From contig JACVTC010000009.1 in the NCBI GenBank assembly GCA_016946835.1, positions 845,001 to 877,500 on the forward strand: DNA of 32,500 bases, read 5' to 3'. How positions within the stretch are numbered: the first letter of the stretch is position 1; the number at the start of each line of letters is the position of its first letter. Below, piece after piece: positions 1 to 12,362 of this stretch. This DNA comes from Neocallimastix lanati (nom. inval.). Lineage: Eukaryota > Neocallimastigomycota > Neocallimastigomycetes > Neocallimastigales > Neocallimastigaceae. The notes below the pieces were generated by a model. That model ran no database searches, was not told where the DNA came from, and worked only from the letters and a program-made list of their open reading frames with translations. Both the position numbers and the translations under genes were made by a program.

Positions 1-19
1 TAAAGAGAAAAAAATAGAT

Positions 20-1016
20 ATGAGATATTCCTTAGCAAAATTTTTAATCTTTGGGTTATTTTCCAATTATGTATTAACTTCAACTATTAATATTAATGAT
101 CAAAATGACATAGAAAATAATGTAAATAATACCGTCGAAAAACCAAATAAAAACACGACAACAATAAATACAGATGAAAAAAATGAAAAAGATATAGATT
201 ACCATAAAAATAAAAATAAGTTTAATAATATAAATTATCATGATAATTCAACCAATATCATTGATCTTCCATATAATAGTAAACCAATTCAATCCATTCT
301 TGTTCAATTAGCCAATTCAGATATCCTCAGTGTTGAAGAATTAGATAAAATTGCTAAAGAATTAGCAATAAAACACAATTTACCAGAACCTGTTCAAATT
401 GGTCAATTAAAAGGTTATTATAAGTTTAATATTAGTGGAAGTATACACTCAAACCTACAAAAACGTCGAATTAAAAGACATATTAAACGTCTAAGTGACA
501 GTGACGAAATTGTATCATGGGTTGATTTAGATAGAACAGTTCATCATTCCAAAAGATCGATTTCTCTCTCTGATTTTAAAGATCCATTAGCTCATACTCA
601 ATGGAATATTGTAAATACATATATAACTATTATTACTATCAAACAATATGTTTATTTTATTTCATTTTATTATTATTATTATTATTATTTTTTTTTTTTA
701 AAAAAAAAGTTTAAAAAAGATTAGGAATAAAAATATGGGAAAATTCATTATTATTATAAATACTTTTTAGTATTATAATTTTAAAATTGATTAAACTATT
801 ATAATTTCAATTAATTATGTTTTAAAATCATTTTTATTATTATCATAAATTAAATCAAAAAAAAAAAAAAAAAAAAAAAAAATAATAATAATAATAATAA
901 TAAATAATAAATAATAATAAATAATAATAAATAATAATAAATAATAATAAATAATATTAAATAATAAATAATAATAAATAATAATAAATAATAATAAATA
1001 ATAATAAATAATATTA

Positions 1017-1052
<36 letters not shown>

Positions 1053-1480
1053 TACTAATAATAATGACAAAATGACAAAAATATATGGTGAAATTATTGT
1101 AATTATATAATTACAATAATTTATTATTATTATTAATAATATTAAATATATTAATATTAATAATGGAAATAGAAATAGTATCAGTAATATTTCTGATAAT
1201 AATATAAAAGAACTAGTTAATATTAATTCTAATAAAATATGTAGTTTTTTAATATTAATATTAATATTAATATTGATATTAATATTATTTTATTTTATAT
1301 TTTATTTTATTTTATTATATATAAATTATATATTATGCATTTCTAATCTCTATCAAATTATAATATAATATAATATAAAAGTTCGGTTCTCATGGTAAAA
1401 CTATTAATGTATTAAAAGTTTGGGAACAAGGTAATTTAAATATAATTACTTGTAATTTGATATTTTGAAAAATTTATAGT

Positions 1481-1515
<35 letters not shown>

Positions 1516-2063
1516 AATTAAAAAACTAAAATGTATTTTTTAAATATTATATATTTCAATCATTAAATTTTGAATGGTTTAAATAGGTATTACTGGAAAA
1601 GGCGTTAGAGTATGTGTTGTTGATGATGGTTTGAACTATTATCATCCAGATGTTAAAAATAATTATGTAAATAATAATACTAAATTTCTTTTTATATAAA
1701 AAATTTAAAAATAAAAAAAAAAAAAAAAAAAAAAAAAAATAAAATAAACTTGAAATAAACTAGATTTAAATAAAGAAATTATTTCAAATTAATAAATCAT
1801 AAAATAATATATACACATATATATATATATATAAATAACCATGATATTAGTATGCTGGTGGTTCATATGATTTTAATTCACATTCAAATGATCCAATACC
1901 AAAAAAAAGTGATGATCATCATGGAACTAGATGTGCCGGAGAAATTGCTGCTGGAAAAAATGATTTTTGTGGTGTAGGTGTAGCCTATAATGCCCAAGTT
2001 TCAGGTTTATATTTATATTTATTCCTATTAAAATAGATTGCATAATGATTTTATCATTTTTAA

Positions 2064-2138
<75 letters not shown>

Positions 2139-2231
2139 TATTTTTATTATAATTTTTTCTAATACATTTTGAGGATTTAAAAAAATAATACTATTAATAT
2201 TATCAATAATTAAAGCATTAAAAAATGATTT

Positions 2232-2271
<40 letters not shown>

Positions 2272-2750
2272 AATATATATATATATATAATATTAACTGA
2301 TGGTAATTTTTTAAATTTAAATTTATTAGGTGTGAGAATTTTATCAGGTACTTTGACAGTATCTGATGAAGCAGCATCATTAAATTATGATTACCATAAT
2401 AACCATATTTATTCATGTAGTTGGGGTCCAACAGATGATGGAAAAACCGTTGAAGAACCAAGTGCCATTACTAAAAAAGCATTTATTAATGGTATAACTA
2501 ATGGTCGTAATGGTAAAGGAAGTATATTTGTATTTGCCACAGGAAATGGTGCTCTTAAAGGAGATAATTGGTAAAAATATTATTATATATATAAAAATTA
2601 TTAATATATTTATATTTATTTTTCCATTTTCTATTTACTTTTTATTTTTTTAATGAATTAATTATTGAATCAACGTTATTAAATAATTTATATTAAATTT
2701 TTTTTTTTTTTTTTTTTTTTTCTATATATGTATATATTAATATTGATCAC

Positions 2751-2786
<36 letters not shown>

Positions 2787-2965
2787 ATATATATATATAT
2801 ATTATATATATAGTAATTTTGATGGTTATACTAATAGTATTTATACAATATCCATTGGAGCAATTACTCATCAGGATAAAAAATCAGCATATTCAGAAGA
2901 ATGTTCAGCTCAATTGGCTGTTACCTATAGTAGTGGTTCCGGAAAATATATTGTAATTATAATTT

Positions 2966-2999
<34 letters not shown>

Positions 3000-3631
3000 T
3001 ATAAAAAATTTAAATTTTTATTCAATAATAACGAATAATAAATAATAATAATTAATAATAGTTAAATAATAGTTAATAATAAATAATAATAATAATAATA
3101 AATAATTAATAATAATAAATAATAATAAATAATAATAATAAATAATAATAATATTTTTTATATTAATAAAAAAAATAATTATTAATAAATGACATTATAT
3201 AAAATTTAGTCAACAACTGATAGCTCTATCAGTAATTTATCATCCCCAGTATGTACAAGTTCACATGGTGGAACATCAGCTGCAGCTCCAATTGCAGCTG
3301 GTATATTTGCCTTAGTTCTTTCTGTTAGGTAATTATAAAATAAAATAAATATATGAATAAATAAATTATAAATAAATAAATAATAAATAATAAATAAATA
3401 ATAAATAATAAATAAATAATAAATAAATAATAAATAAATAAATAATAAATAAATAAATAAATAATAAATAAATAAATAAATAAATAAACAAATAAATAAA
3501 TAAATAAACAAATAAATAAATAAATAATAAATTAACATACATATTTTTATTTATAATATATATACATAATTATTATATAAACAATTTATTAAAATTATAT
3601 CATAAATATTTTTATTAATACTCAAATAAAA

Positions 3632-3665
<34 letters not shown>

Positions 3666-4270
3666 TATATAAATATATTTTTTAAAAAAAAATAATTATA
3701 AATAAATGGATAGACCTGATTTACATTGGAGAGATCTTCAATATTTAGTCATGGAAACTGCTATTCCCGTCGATCTTGGTGATTCCGATTGGTCTTATTT
3801 ACCATCTGGAAGAATATATAATCATAAATATGGATATGGAAAATTAGATGCCTATAAAATTGTAGAGCGTGCGAAGACTTGGAAATTAGTAAATAAAGCA
3901 ACTTCATTTACGACAGAAAAACAATTTGAAAATGATATCATAGACGTATTAGAGAGTAAGATCTATGTTTCTGAAAGATCGGTTAGAAATATGAAGAATG
4001 TGGAACAAATCACGGTAACCGTAGATATTGAACATCAATGTCGAGGTGAAATTCAGGTGGAACTTATTTCTCCAAATAATGTAGTCTCTATTCTTGCTAC
4101 TCGTAGAAAAAATGACCGCAGTAGTGAAGGTTTACGTAATTGGACCTTTATGACCGTTAAACATTGGTAATTATATATAAATAAATGAAAAGGATGATAT
4201 ATTAAATATATATATATACAAAATTGTTTATTTTTATTATTATTTATCAATATAGTAATTATTATTATTA

Positions 4271-4311
<41 letters not shown>

Positions 4312-4349
4312 ATATATTAATTTATTTAATTTATATAATTTATTATTTA

Positions 4350-4385
<36 letters not shown>

Positions 4386-4390
4386 TTCAT

Positions 4391-4428
<38 letters not shown>

Positions 4429-4940
4429 GATCATAAATAATGATGGTACTATTAATAATAATAACGACAACAATAATAATAATATAAAATGAAAGGGATG
4501 AAAACCCAGTGGGTTATTGGACTTTAAGAGTTACTGATAAAGTTAAGAATAATAATTATGGTAGATTATATAGTTGGTATATGACAATTAATGGTCAATT
4601 AAAGGATAAAGTGAGTAAAGGAAATTATAATGATATAGGAAACTTTAAACGTGATAATGTTGGAGAGGAAGAACCCATTGAAGAATTACCGAAAGAAGAA
4701 TCCACTCAGGATAATACAGAATCCAATGAACTAGTTTCACATAGTAAAAGAAAAGCTTTCATCGATCGTATACGTCACTATAAATCACATATATTATTAT
4801 TTACTATTCTTTTCCATGCTATGGCATGTACTTTTGCTTATTTTGTTATATATGGAAGAAAATTAAGAAATAAAAAAACTATCGAAGATTCCTTATTACA
4901 TAATAAGGAATCTCAAATGACTTCATATTTAACTATATAA
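20..4940 (+). CDS. KEX2: Kexin-type proprotein convertase (subtilisin family S8B), nine exons
   Basis: A late-Golgi, Ca2+-dependent serine protease that cleaves secretory precursors after Lys-Arg. Exons: 20-610, 1382-1430, 1587-1666, 1851-2004, 2330-2570, 2814-2952, 3210-3328, 3714-4166, 4496-4940. All introns are GT-AG and the frame stays open, giving 756 aa (yeast Kex2 is about 814). Order: signal peptide (about 1-20); propeptide with the expected autocleavage Lys-Arg at 178-179; catalytic domain with Asp226 in VVDDG, His264 in HHGTRCAGE, oxyanion Asn364 in FATGNG and Ser441 in [10 protein letters not shown]-domain (about 470-640, ending near GYWTLRV); Asp/Glu-rich stalk; one membrane span (about 708-728); 28-residue cytosolic tail. 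Splicing at 2570/2814 restores a Cys in [12 protein letters not shown], as in yeast Kex2. The start is the first ATG, 19 bases from the window edge, and is followed by a good signal peptide. Exon 2 follows a 771-base intron, so a missed micro-exon near QWNI cannot be excluded. Family identity is very secure. Confidence 0.94.
848..1047. repeat. Poly-A run and (TAA)n/(AAATAAT)n microsatellite in KEX2 intron 1
   Basis: A run of about 24 A leads into roughly 170 bases of TAA triplets interrupted by AAATAAT units. It lies wholly inside the first KEX2 intron, so its length can vary without touching the protein. Confidence 0.9.
3349..3535. repeat. (AAAT)n/(AATAAAT)n microsatellite in KEX2 intron 7
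   Basis: About 185 bases of AAAT tetramers mixed with AATAAAT heptamers. On the minus strand this reads as a Leu/Ile/Tyr/Phe-rich open frame, which is a composition artefact and not a gene. Confidence 0.9.
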
Positions 4941-5096
4941 AATATTTGAATAGTTTGGTTAAACCTACCTATAATATATATATATATAAATATATTAATT
5001 ATATACTCCTTTTTATAAAAATATAATAATATAATAATATAAAAATTTTATAATATATAATATATAATATAAAAGTAATTAAAACATTGAAAATTT

Positions 5097-5127
<31 letters not shown>

Positions 5128-5341
5128 GTAGATAATGATTATTATCATAATTGTTTTTATAGAAATTTAATATTTAGTATAAATTTTAGTATTATCTTTT
5201 TTTTTTTTTTTTTTTTTTTTATTTTATTTTTATAAATACATAACATATATATAATTTTTTTTTTTTTTTTTTTTTTTATTTCATTTTTAAATTAAATGTA
5301 TATATATACATTATAAATATATACACTATCATTTTTGAATA

Positions 5342-5376
<35 letters not shown>

Positions 5377-5676
5377 GCATATTTATTTAATATTTTTAAT
5401 ATTAATTATTAGTTTTTATATAAAAATAAAAAATAAAAAAGAAAAGAAAAAGAAAAAGAAAAAAAAAAAAGTAAAAACAACATCAAAAGAGAATATTATT
5501 TAAGAATTAAAAAGAAAAGAAAAAGATAAGAAAAAAGAGAAAAAAAAAAAAAAAAAATTTTTTTTTTTTAAATTTTAAATTTAAATACAATATATATTAA
5601 AATAATAAAAGTTAATATGAGTTTAATTAATATATAAATTATTGTTATATTTTATAATATTTTATTACTTTATAAT

Positions 5677-5719
<43 letters not shown>

Positions 5720-5797
5720 TTATTTATTTATTTTTATTTTTATTTTTACTTTATTTTATTTTATTTGCTTTTATTTATGGAAATATAATATATATAA

Positions 5798-5854
<57 letters not shown>

Positions 5855-5861
5855 TTTCTTT
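4941..5861. other. Convergent spacer between KEX2 and XRCC2
   Basis: This 0.9 kb holds both 3' flanks. It contains T runs, TA dinucleotide repeats and a purine-rich A/G stretch (about 5432-5558). I see no coding sequence or RNA gene in it. Confidence 0.7.
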
Positions 5862-7343
5862 TTAAATTGTATTTTCAATACCATATTCATTTATAATAAA
5901 TTCTAATATATTAGATTTAATAGGTTTTATTAGACAACATATAAATTTATTTGTTTTTAGAAAATTATTATTACTATTACTATTGCTACCATCGATATGA
6001 TTTAATTCATAAGGAATCTCCAAAGAATTTTCAGGATGCTGAGAAATTAAAATTTTATAATTAACTAAATCATCCTGATAGACCGAATATTCTTGATAAA
6101 ATAAATTATCAGGTATTAGATTTTTGAAAATTAATTGATTATTTTGAAGTCCAATAAAATATTCCATACAATTCTCATTATTTTTCATCGAGGAATAATA
6201 TAAGGAATAGATTAAATTTTGATTTGGAGTTTCCATTATAATGTCTTGATTGCCATTATTTTCAATATTACTATTTATTGTTGCATTGCCATTGCCACTG
6301 CCATTACCATTACCATTACCATTATTATTATTATTAAAATTATTATTATTATTGTAATATGAATCCTTTTTATGATATCGTGTTGTTAAAAATAAATTAA
6401 TTTTATATTTCTGAGTCAGTAATTTTAAAAGTTTATTTAGTTGTCGATAGAGTAATGTTGACGGTAGAAGCGCATCTATTTTCTTTTTTTCAGTAATATT
6501 TCTTCTATTAGCTTCTTCTTCCATATCAATATAATAAAACATTGAAATAGAATCAATGATAATATACATTAATGAAGGATAGATATCTTTCAATTTTAAT
6601 AAGGAAACAATTAATGAAAAAGTATTTAAGGGTCGAATGATATTAAAATATTTTAGACACATTTTAATGGGTATATCAATATTATATTTGTTTTCATTAT
6701 TGAGTAATTCCTTAATGTTAATACCTATGTTATTTGAGTTTTGTCCATCATTAATATTTACTAATAACTTAAGTATTTGAACTTTTAAGATTTTCAATAA
6801 ACGGTAAAAATTAAATCTATTATCGCAATCAAAATAATATACTGATTCACAATAAGATTTAAAATTAATTTCATAATTTGTGTTTAATACAAAAGTCTGA
6901 TTATTACTGTCATTATCACTATTATGATTTAAATTTGAATTAGAACAATTGTCTATAACAAGATTATCAATTAAAATCTTTGAAATAATATGAATTAATA
7001 ATTCCGTTTTTCCAGTACACGTTGAGCCACTTATTTCAAAACAACATCCTGATTTTACATTATTTGCTTTAAAATTTATTAAGTTATCAAAAACATCTAT
7101 ATTAAAAGGAGAAAGTAATTTATTTTTTTTCTTTGCATTTATTATCTAGGTAATCATAATATAGAAAAAAAAAAAAAAAAAAAAAAAAAAGAGTATTTAA
7201 AAAAAAAAAAAAAATATGTTATCAGATTATTTTAGAGTATTTTGATTTAAATAATTATATTGAAATTTCATTTTAATGGTTATTACATCTCCTAAATTTT
7301 CTGTCTCAATTTTATTTAATATTTTGTTAATATCATATTGCAT
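5862..7343 (-). CDS. XRCC2: XRCC2-like RAD51 paralog (recombination mediator ATPase), two exons
   Basis: In animals and plants XRCC2 acts with other RAD51 paralogs (BCDX2 complex) in RAD51 filament assembly during homologous recombination. Exon 1 is 7343-7287 (19 codons), the intron is 7286-7146 (GT-AG, phase 0), and exon 2 is 7145-5862, giving 446 aa against 280 in human. Walker A is G59-STCT-GKT66. The block VYYFDCDNRFNFYRLLKIL (about 121-140) matches the human VLFIDTDYHFDMLRL block. Walker B is IIIDS (214-218), followed by ISMFYYID, as in human LCLLILDSLSAFYWID. LFLTTRYHKKD (about 270-280) matches the LFATTQ region. The extra length comes from Asn-rich inserts, one after Walker A (about 75-105) and an Asn/Gly tract (about 284-315). 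The start was chosen because exon 1 resembles the N-terminal helix of XRCC2 and joins in frame. Another RAD51 paralog is possible, but the DSISMFYYID motif favours XRCC2. Confidence 0.82.
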
Positions 7344-8660
7344 TTTAATCTTACATTATTAAATAGTTGATAATATTATTATTGTATCAATTTCTAATAA
7401 TTATTGAATAAATAAAAATTATAATTATTATTAAAATGACAAAAATAACTTAAATCAAATGTCAAAATTTTGAATTTATAAATGAAATTTAAAAAAAAAA
7501 AAAAAAAATTAAAATTAAAAAATTTATATTAAAATTATTAATTTTTTAAATATAAATTTATATATATTTTTTTTCTGTCATAATTTTTACCAATCATAAG
7601 ATTGTAAAAAATAGATTTTGGGAATGTGGTGCATTTCGCCAATTTTTAAAATACAAATTTTCAATACGCCATTTATTTTTAATGGCTTGTAAAATTTTTT
7701 GTTAACGCCATAAAAAATTTTAATAAAATTATATGTAAAAAAATAAATGTATAAATAAATAAATAAATAAATAAAGAATGTAATAATTTAATTATATAAA
7801 ATAAAATAAAATAAATAATAGAATATGAATATAAAGTACAGATTGAATAAAATAAAATAAAATAAAATAAATGAAAAATAAAATAAAATAAATATTGAAT
7901 TTAATAACATAAAAGTACAAGTATATAAAATAAAATAAAATAAAATAAAATGTGAAAAAAATTGGCGTAATGCAACCTCCCCATAGCAAACATTTATTTA
8001 GACACATGATGATAAATTATAAAAAAATAACTTTACAAATACTGTCATTATGATTAATAATTATTATTATAAAAAAAATAATTATTCTCTAAAAAGGAAT
8101 ATTCCAACAATATTAACATTATTCATTATTTTATGCTTGATATAATTAATATAATTTTATTATAAATAATACACAATAACTTTAATTTTTTATATACAAG
8201 ATTTGACACCAATAGTATATTTTTTTTTTCTTTATTTACATTATTTTTATATCATTTCATTGTATATCGTATTTTTTTTTTTTTTTTTTTAAAAAAAATA
8301 TCTTAAAGTTTAATTATTATCATATTTTAAACTTTATTTAATATTGTATATTATATTATTATTAGTAGGAAAAAAAATGTAAAATAATATCCAATGAATA
8401 TTATGAAACCTTTATTCTACGATCTATTATATTTTATTACTAATATTATATTATTATTATTTTACATTATTTTATTGTTATAACTCATTAAATTATTAAT
8501 TTTAATAATTATATATTATAATTTATTCTTTTCTTCCATAAATATAGATAGAGTAGCTTTTCTACTTTTTCATTTTTCATATACATCTAAAAATTAAATA
8601 AATCCATTTTAAAATAATATATAAAACAATAATATAAATATAAATAATATATTATACAAA
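7344..8660. other. Divergent spacer between XRCC2 and the CE4 pseudogene
   Basis: This 1.3 kb contains the first copy of the inverted-repeat element (7622-7980), listed separately. The rest is AT-rich. It includes an imperfect foldback in which AAAATGTAAAATAATAT (about 8374-8391) pairs with TTATTATTTTACATT near 8455-8470. No gene seen. Confidence 0.6.
7622..7980. mobile_element. MITE-like inverted-repeat element, copy 1
   Basis: The left end reads GTGGTGCATTTCGCCAATTT. The reverse complement of the right end reads GAGGTTGCATTACGCCAATT, so the termini are imperfect inverted repeats of about 22 bp. The first 150 bases match a second copy at 15481 almost base for base, and the right terminus (GGCGTAATGCAACCTC) also recurs there. 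Inside is a small hairpin (GCCATT, TATTTTT, AATGGC) and AAATA/TAAAA-rich filler. No transposase is encoded, so it would be non-autonomous. I could not define a clear target-site duplication. Confidence 0.7.
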
Positions 8661-9748
8661 ATGAAAGGTATTCTTATCGATTCAATTTTAAGTTTATCTC
8701 TTGCTGGTTTTACCAATGCTGCTTGTAGTGGTAGTTTTGCTCAATGTGGAGGGTACTTATCTAATCTAATATAATAGAGTTTAAAATATTTTTATTTATT
8801 AATTAATTATTAATTAGAATTAGTATTAATTATATGTAATAATAATAATAATAATAATATATTAATATATTTTAAAAACATATAGATTAAATTTCGCTGG
8901 TGATAATTGTTGTATTTCTGGTTATGAATGTACATTCATAAATGAATGGTATTCGGAATGTCAACTTTCTACTAATGATTCTAATACTTCTGATAAAATT
9001 GTATCTGATGCTATTGCTACTTCTGATGTTGTTGCTAATTCTACTTCTAATGAGACTTCTTCTTATCCAAGAGGAACTGGTTTTACAACTCATTTATCAA
9101 TGTAAAAATCCAAATCATTGGGCTATGACTTTCGATGATGGTCCAACAGAATAGGCTGATTTGATTTTAGGTCTTTTAAAGGAAATATAATGTAAAGGCT
9201 ACTTTCTTTGTTGTTGGTAATTTATATATGAAATCTGAAAATCCTGAATGGAGTAGAATTATTAAGAGAATGGATGATGAAGGTCATATCATTGGTATTC
9301 ATACTTATAATCATAAAACGTTAACTGGTCTCACTTCTGAAGAAATCATAAATGAAATGAAATTACTTGAAGAAAAGATTTACAATGTTATTGGAAAGAA
9401 ACCATTTATTCATGCGTTTTCCAACTGGAGCTGGAGGTAGAGATCCAGTAGTAATGAATACTCTTGAATCCCTTGGATACAATGCTTCAGTTCTTTGAAA
9501 TGTTGATACAGTTGATTATGCCAATGGTGGAGATATTAGACTATGCTCTTAGTGTGATTGATAAACAAACTAGTACAGGCAGTTCACTTATTACATTAAA
9601 TCATTTACTCTATGGAGGAGCCACAGCCTCAGGAATTGTTCATTTAGTTACATCTGAAATTGAACGTATATTATCTCTTGGCTATACCCCAGTTACTATG
9701 GAAGAATGTATTGTGGAATTAGATCCTATGAATAAATTCACTAAATAA
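8661..9748 (+). pseudogene. Secreted CBM1 + NodB-domain (CE4) polysaccharide deacetylase, broken
   Basis: Intact relatives remove acetyl groups from xylan or chitin outside the cell. Exon 1 (8661-8752) encodes a signal peptide ending near TNAAC and the start of a CBM1; the intron is 8753-8885. Exon 2 continues CGGLNFAGDNCCISGYECTF and NEWYSEC, a typical fungal CBM1, and then a Ser/Thr/Asn linker. The NodB part keeps motif 1 (AMTFDDGPTE, 9121-9151), motif 2 (IHTYNH, about 9297-9314) and the GAGGRDPVVMNTLESLGYNA segment (about 9427-9486). It is broken by at least four frameshifts (about 9060-9103, near 9185, near 9420, near 9535), a TAG at 9152-9154 and a TGA at 9496-9498 where relatives have Trp. 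The frame is otherwise readable to TAA near 9746. The motif 3 Arg/Pro region is altered. Acetylxylan esterase and chitin deacetylase cannot be told apart from this sequence. Confidence 0.87.
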
Positions 9749-10374
9749 TAGAGCTAATTAAATATTCATTAATATAGAAAAAATATTTAATATAATAATG
9801 TTATCATTAAAGAATAATAATAATTTTTTATAAAATATTTATTTATTTAATTTATTAAATTAAAATTATTTGTTTTTGTTTATGTATTGAACTAATTAAT
9901 AATTAAAATATTATAGTAATAAACTTTTTTCATTAAATATAAAAAAAAATAATTTTAAAAAAAATATAAAAATAACCTTTATTTTATTATTTAATAAATA
10001 TTTCAATTTCTAAAAAAAAAAAATTATGATTTATATGTTTAGAATTTCAAATAGAATTTTTTCCGTTTTTGATATATCTTTTTTTTTTTTTTTGTTAAAA
10101 AAAAAAAAAAAAAAAAAGTACTCTATTTGAGTATTGATAAATTGTAATGTAGATATTTCACAATATATATTATTATATTTTTTTATTTAAAATACTGTGA
10201 TTTATCTAATTAAAAAAATCATAGTTTAAATTTTATTACTTTATTTGTATATTTATTAATGAAGAAAAGTTAACATAATAATTTCATCAATTTAAATATA
10301 AATAAAAATTCAAAATTCACAATTTACAAATAATGAATTATTAACAATTTTATTAAATGTAAAAATTATAATGG
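9749..10374. other. Spacer between the two forward CE4 copies
   Basis: AT-rich, with no gene seen. A T-run next to an A-run (10079-10118) can fold into a hairpin. Confidence 0.6.
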
Positions 10375-10640
10375 TTTCATAACTTGGACCGGAGGTAAAG
10401 ATCCAGTAGTAATGAATACCATTAAATCACTTGGAAACAATGTCTCAGCTCTTTAGAATTTTGATACTGCTGACTATGCCAATGGCGGAGATATTGATTA
10501 ATCTCTTAATGTTATTGATAAACAACCTAATAACGGCAGTTCCCTTATTAAATCACTTAATGGAGGCGCAATTTTATATATTAGTTCTTATCCCTTGGTA
10601 ATACCCTAGTTACAATGGAAGAAATAATTAAAACTCTAAT
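10375..10640 (+). pseudogene. CE4 deacetylase relic 2, 3'-end fragment
   Basis: This is a diverged copy of the 9418-9720 part of the upstream pseudogene. Shared stretches include AAAGATCCAGTAGTAATGAA, ACTATGCCAATGGCGGAGAT (GGTGG upstream) and GTTATTGATAAACAA. The Trp codon that became TGA upstream is TAG here (10454-10456). The section before the C-terminal end is shortened, and the CBM1, linker and NodB motifs 1 and 2 are missing. It cannot encode a working enzyme. Confidence 0.85.
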
Positions 10641-11109
10641 AATATTATTAAAAATTTAGCTAATAATAATTATTATGATTTTAAAGTTTTTATATATATA
10701 TATATATAAAAGTATTAAAATATATTAATTAAAATTATTTATTTCTATTTATTTTAATTTATTTAATTAAAATTATTTATTTCTATTTATTTAAAATATC
10801 TAATTAAAGTAAACATTTGTTAGATAAATTTTATTAATATTATTCATTTTAAAAATAGAAAAAAAAATTTTTATTTTATTCAATAATTCAAAGTATACGT
10901 TATTTTTATTGATTACATTACGTATGAATGATTTTCAACTCTAAATTTGACTTTAGAAATTAATTATATATAATTTCATTTATTAGTTAAGTCAAATTTA
11001 GAGTAATTATGCTAATAATGTTGAGGTATTATATAATATATTAATTATTTTATTTGTTCGTAAAAATAATTTATAAAAAAAAAAAAAAAAAATACATTAA
11101 AAAGGTATA
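10641..11109. other. Spacer with a 16-bp perfect inverted repeat
   Basis: AT-rich stretch between CE4 relic 2 and the membrane protein gene. Arms ACTCTAAATTTGACTT (10938-10953) and AAGTCAAATTTAGAGT (10989-11004) are perfectly complementary around a 35-base loop. No gene seen. Confidence 0.75.
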
Positions 11110-11196
11110 ATGAATAATAATGAAAAAATTACAATTGATTATATAATTAATTATTCACCTAACCCATATGATTATAATTTAATCAATATAAAATAA
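11110..11196 (+). CDS. Short upstream ORF, 28 codons, in frame with the membrane protein
   Basis: It begins MNNNEKITIDYIINYSPNPY and ends at TAA (11194-11196). After one Lys codon and a second TAA, the next in-frame ATG is at 11203. It could be a uORF limiting translation of the downstream gene, a decayed former N-terminus, or chance. Nothing identifies a product. Confidence 0.25.
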   Translation: MNNNEKITIDYIINYSPNPYDYNLINIK

Positions 11197-11313
11197 AAAT
11201 AAATGTTCACTTTTTACACTCACAAAAATCAAAAAAAATTTAATTTTATAAATTGGAAGTTTCTAATAAAAAGTCAACAAAATAAAGAAGAAAAAAAATT
11301 ATTTTATAAAAAA

Positions 11314-12051
11314 ATGGGAAGAAATTATAAAATTTCAAACAAACCTATTTTTTATACTCTCATTATTCTTTTTATTGTGGAAATAGCGACAGTAATAACT
11401 CGTTTTAGAAAATATTTATTAAAATATGATTGCCGTTATTTTTCTCTTTACTTACAAGATGATCAATCAGATAATGTTTTTGAAAAAGATATGACTGAAA
11501 AATCAAGATCTGCATTAAGAAAAATCTCATATGATTTTCCTGAATATTTTGATAATGCAGCTTTAGGCCATATTGCTGATCAGTCATTTGCATTCTTTGA
11601 TATGTGTCTTTGTTGCATCACTATTCTCTTTTCATTATATTTTGTCATTTCTCATAATTATGATAAAATAAAATGTCGTGGATGTTGTGAGTGTTGTAAT
11701 TGTTGCGATATATTTTGGTATTTCATTACACCCATTGCTTGCATTATTAGTAGTATAATGACTATAAAAAGACATATTAAAGTGGTACCAAAAGAAGATA
11801 TTGATGACAATATATTAAACGAATATTTAAATAATAATTTGGATAAATATTACTATAATCGAAAAAGATGGTTAATTATTTGTGCTTTTACTATTATAAT
11901 AATTACTTTTATTCAAATAATTTTAGTATTAATTTTAATAGTAATCCATCGTCGTAATTATGAACCAGAGACTAAAAAAGATTTTGTAAAACCTTCCGAA
12001 ATTATTCCTACTTCATCCAATGTTATTGACGATTCCAAAGACTTGTCCTAA
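11314..12051 (+). CDS. Unrecognised four-span membrane protein with a Cys cluster
   Basis: A 245-aa single-exon ORF that I do not recognise. Predicted spans: about 12-28 (FYTLIILFIVEIATVI), about 91-110 (FFDMCLCCITILFSLYFVIS), about 133-150 (IFWYFITPIACIISS) and about 189-215 (WLIICAFTIIIITFIQIILV). A soluble loop of about 60 residues follows span 1. Between spans 2 and 3 seven cysteines fall within eleven residues (C121-RGCCECCNCC), which suggests palmitoylation or metal binding; this is inference. The tail is hydrophilic (Pro/Ser/Asp). I prefer the ATG at 11314 because the alternative in-frame ATG at 11203 adds 37 Lys/Phe-rich residues that do not look like a signal peptide. The four-span layout recalls fungal tetraspan families (SUR7/PalI, MARVEL), but no diagnostic motif is visible. 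Confidence 0.68.
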   Translation: MGRNYKISNKPIFYTLIILFIVEIATVITRFRKYLLKYDCRYFSLYLQDDQSDNVFEKDMTEKSRSALRKISYDFPEYFDNAALGHIADQSFAFFDMCLCCITILFSLYFVISHNYDKIKCRGCCECCNCCDIFWYFITPIACIISSIMTIKRHIKVVPKEDIDDNILNEYLNNNLDKYYYNRKRWLIICAFTIIIITFIQIILVLILIVIHRRNYEPETKKDFVKPSEIIPTSSNVIDDSKDLS

Positions 12052-12362
12052 ATGCTATCCAGTAAATTTTGAAAATTTAATAAGATAAATTTCCTATTAA
12101 ATTATTAAAAAGTTAAAAAAGAATGTTAAAATTATTTTTATACAAAAACTGTTTGAATAAATATAAATCAATAAAATTTAATAAAACTCTCTAAATAAAT
12201 ATAAATAAAAATAATTTAACAAATCTATCTGAATAAATATAAATCAATAAAAATTTAATAAAACTCTCTGAATAAATATAAATAAAAATAATTTGGCAAA
12301 TCTATATGAATAAAAGATAAAAATTACTATAATAAATAGTATTTCAAATTTTTAATTTTAAG
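12052..12362. repeat. 3' flank of the membrane gene with a 76-bp tandem duplication
   Basis: Two near-identical units at 12154-12229 and 12230-12306 (TGAATAAATATAAATCAATA and so on), with a third partial start at 12307. No coding sequence seen. Confidence 0.85.

Noticed and set aside
3206-3538. A 110-codon minus-strand frame ending in Leu/Ile/Tyr/Phe repeats
   Set aside because: It is antisense to KEX2 exon 7 plus an AAAT microsatellite; pure composition effect.
8887-9154. Overlapping short frames on both strands at the CE4 5' end
   Set aside because: The plus-strand CBM1 frame and linker account for this DNA. The minus-strand Ser/Arg/Ile frame mirrors the Ser/Thr linker. Part of the 8942-9154 plus frame is used only after the frameshift.
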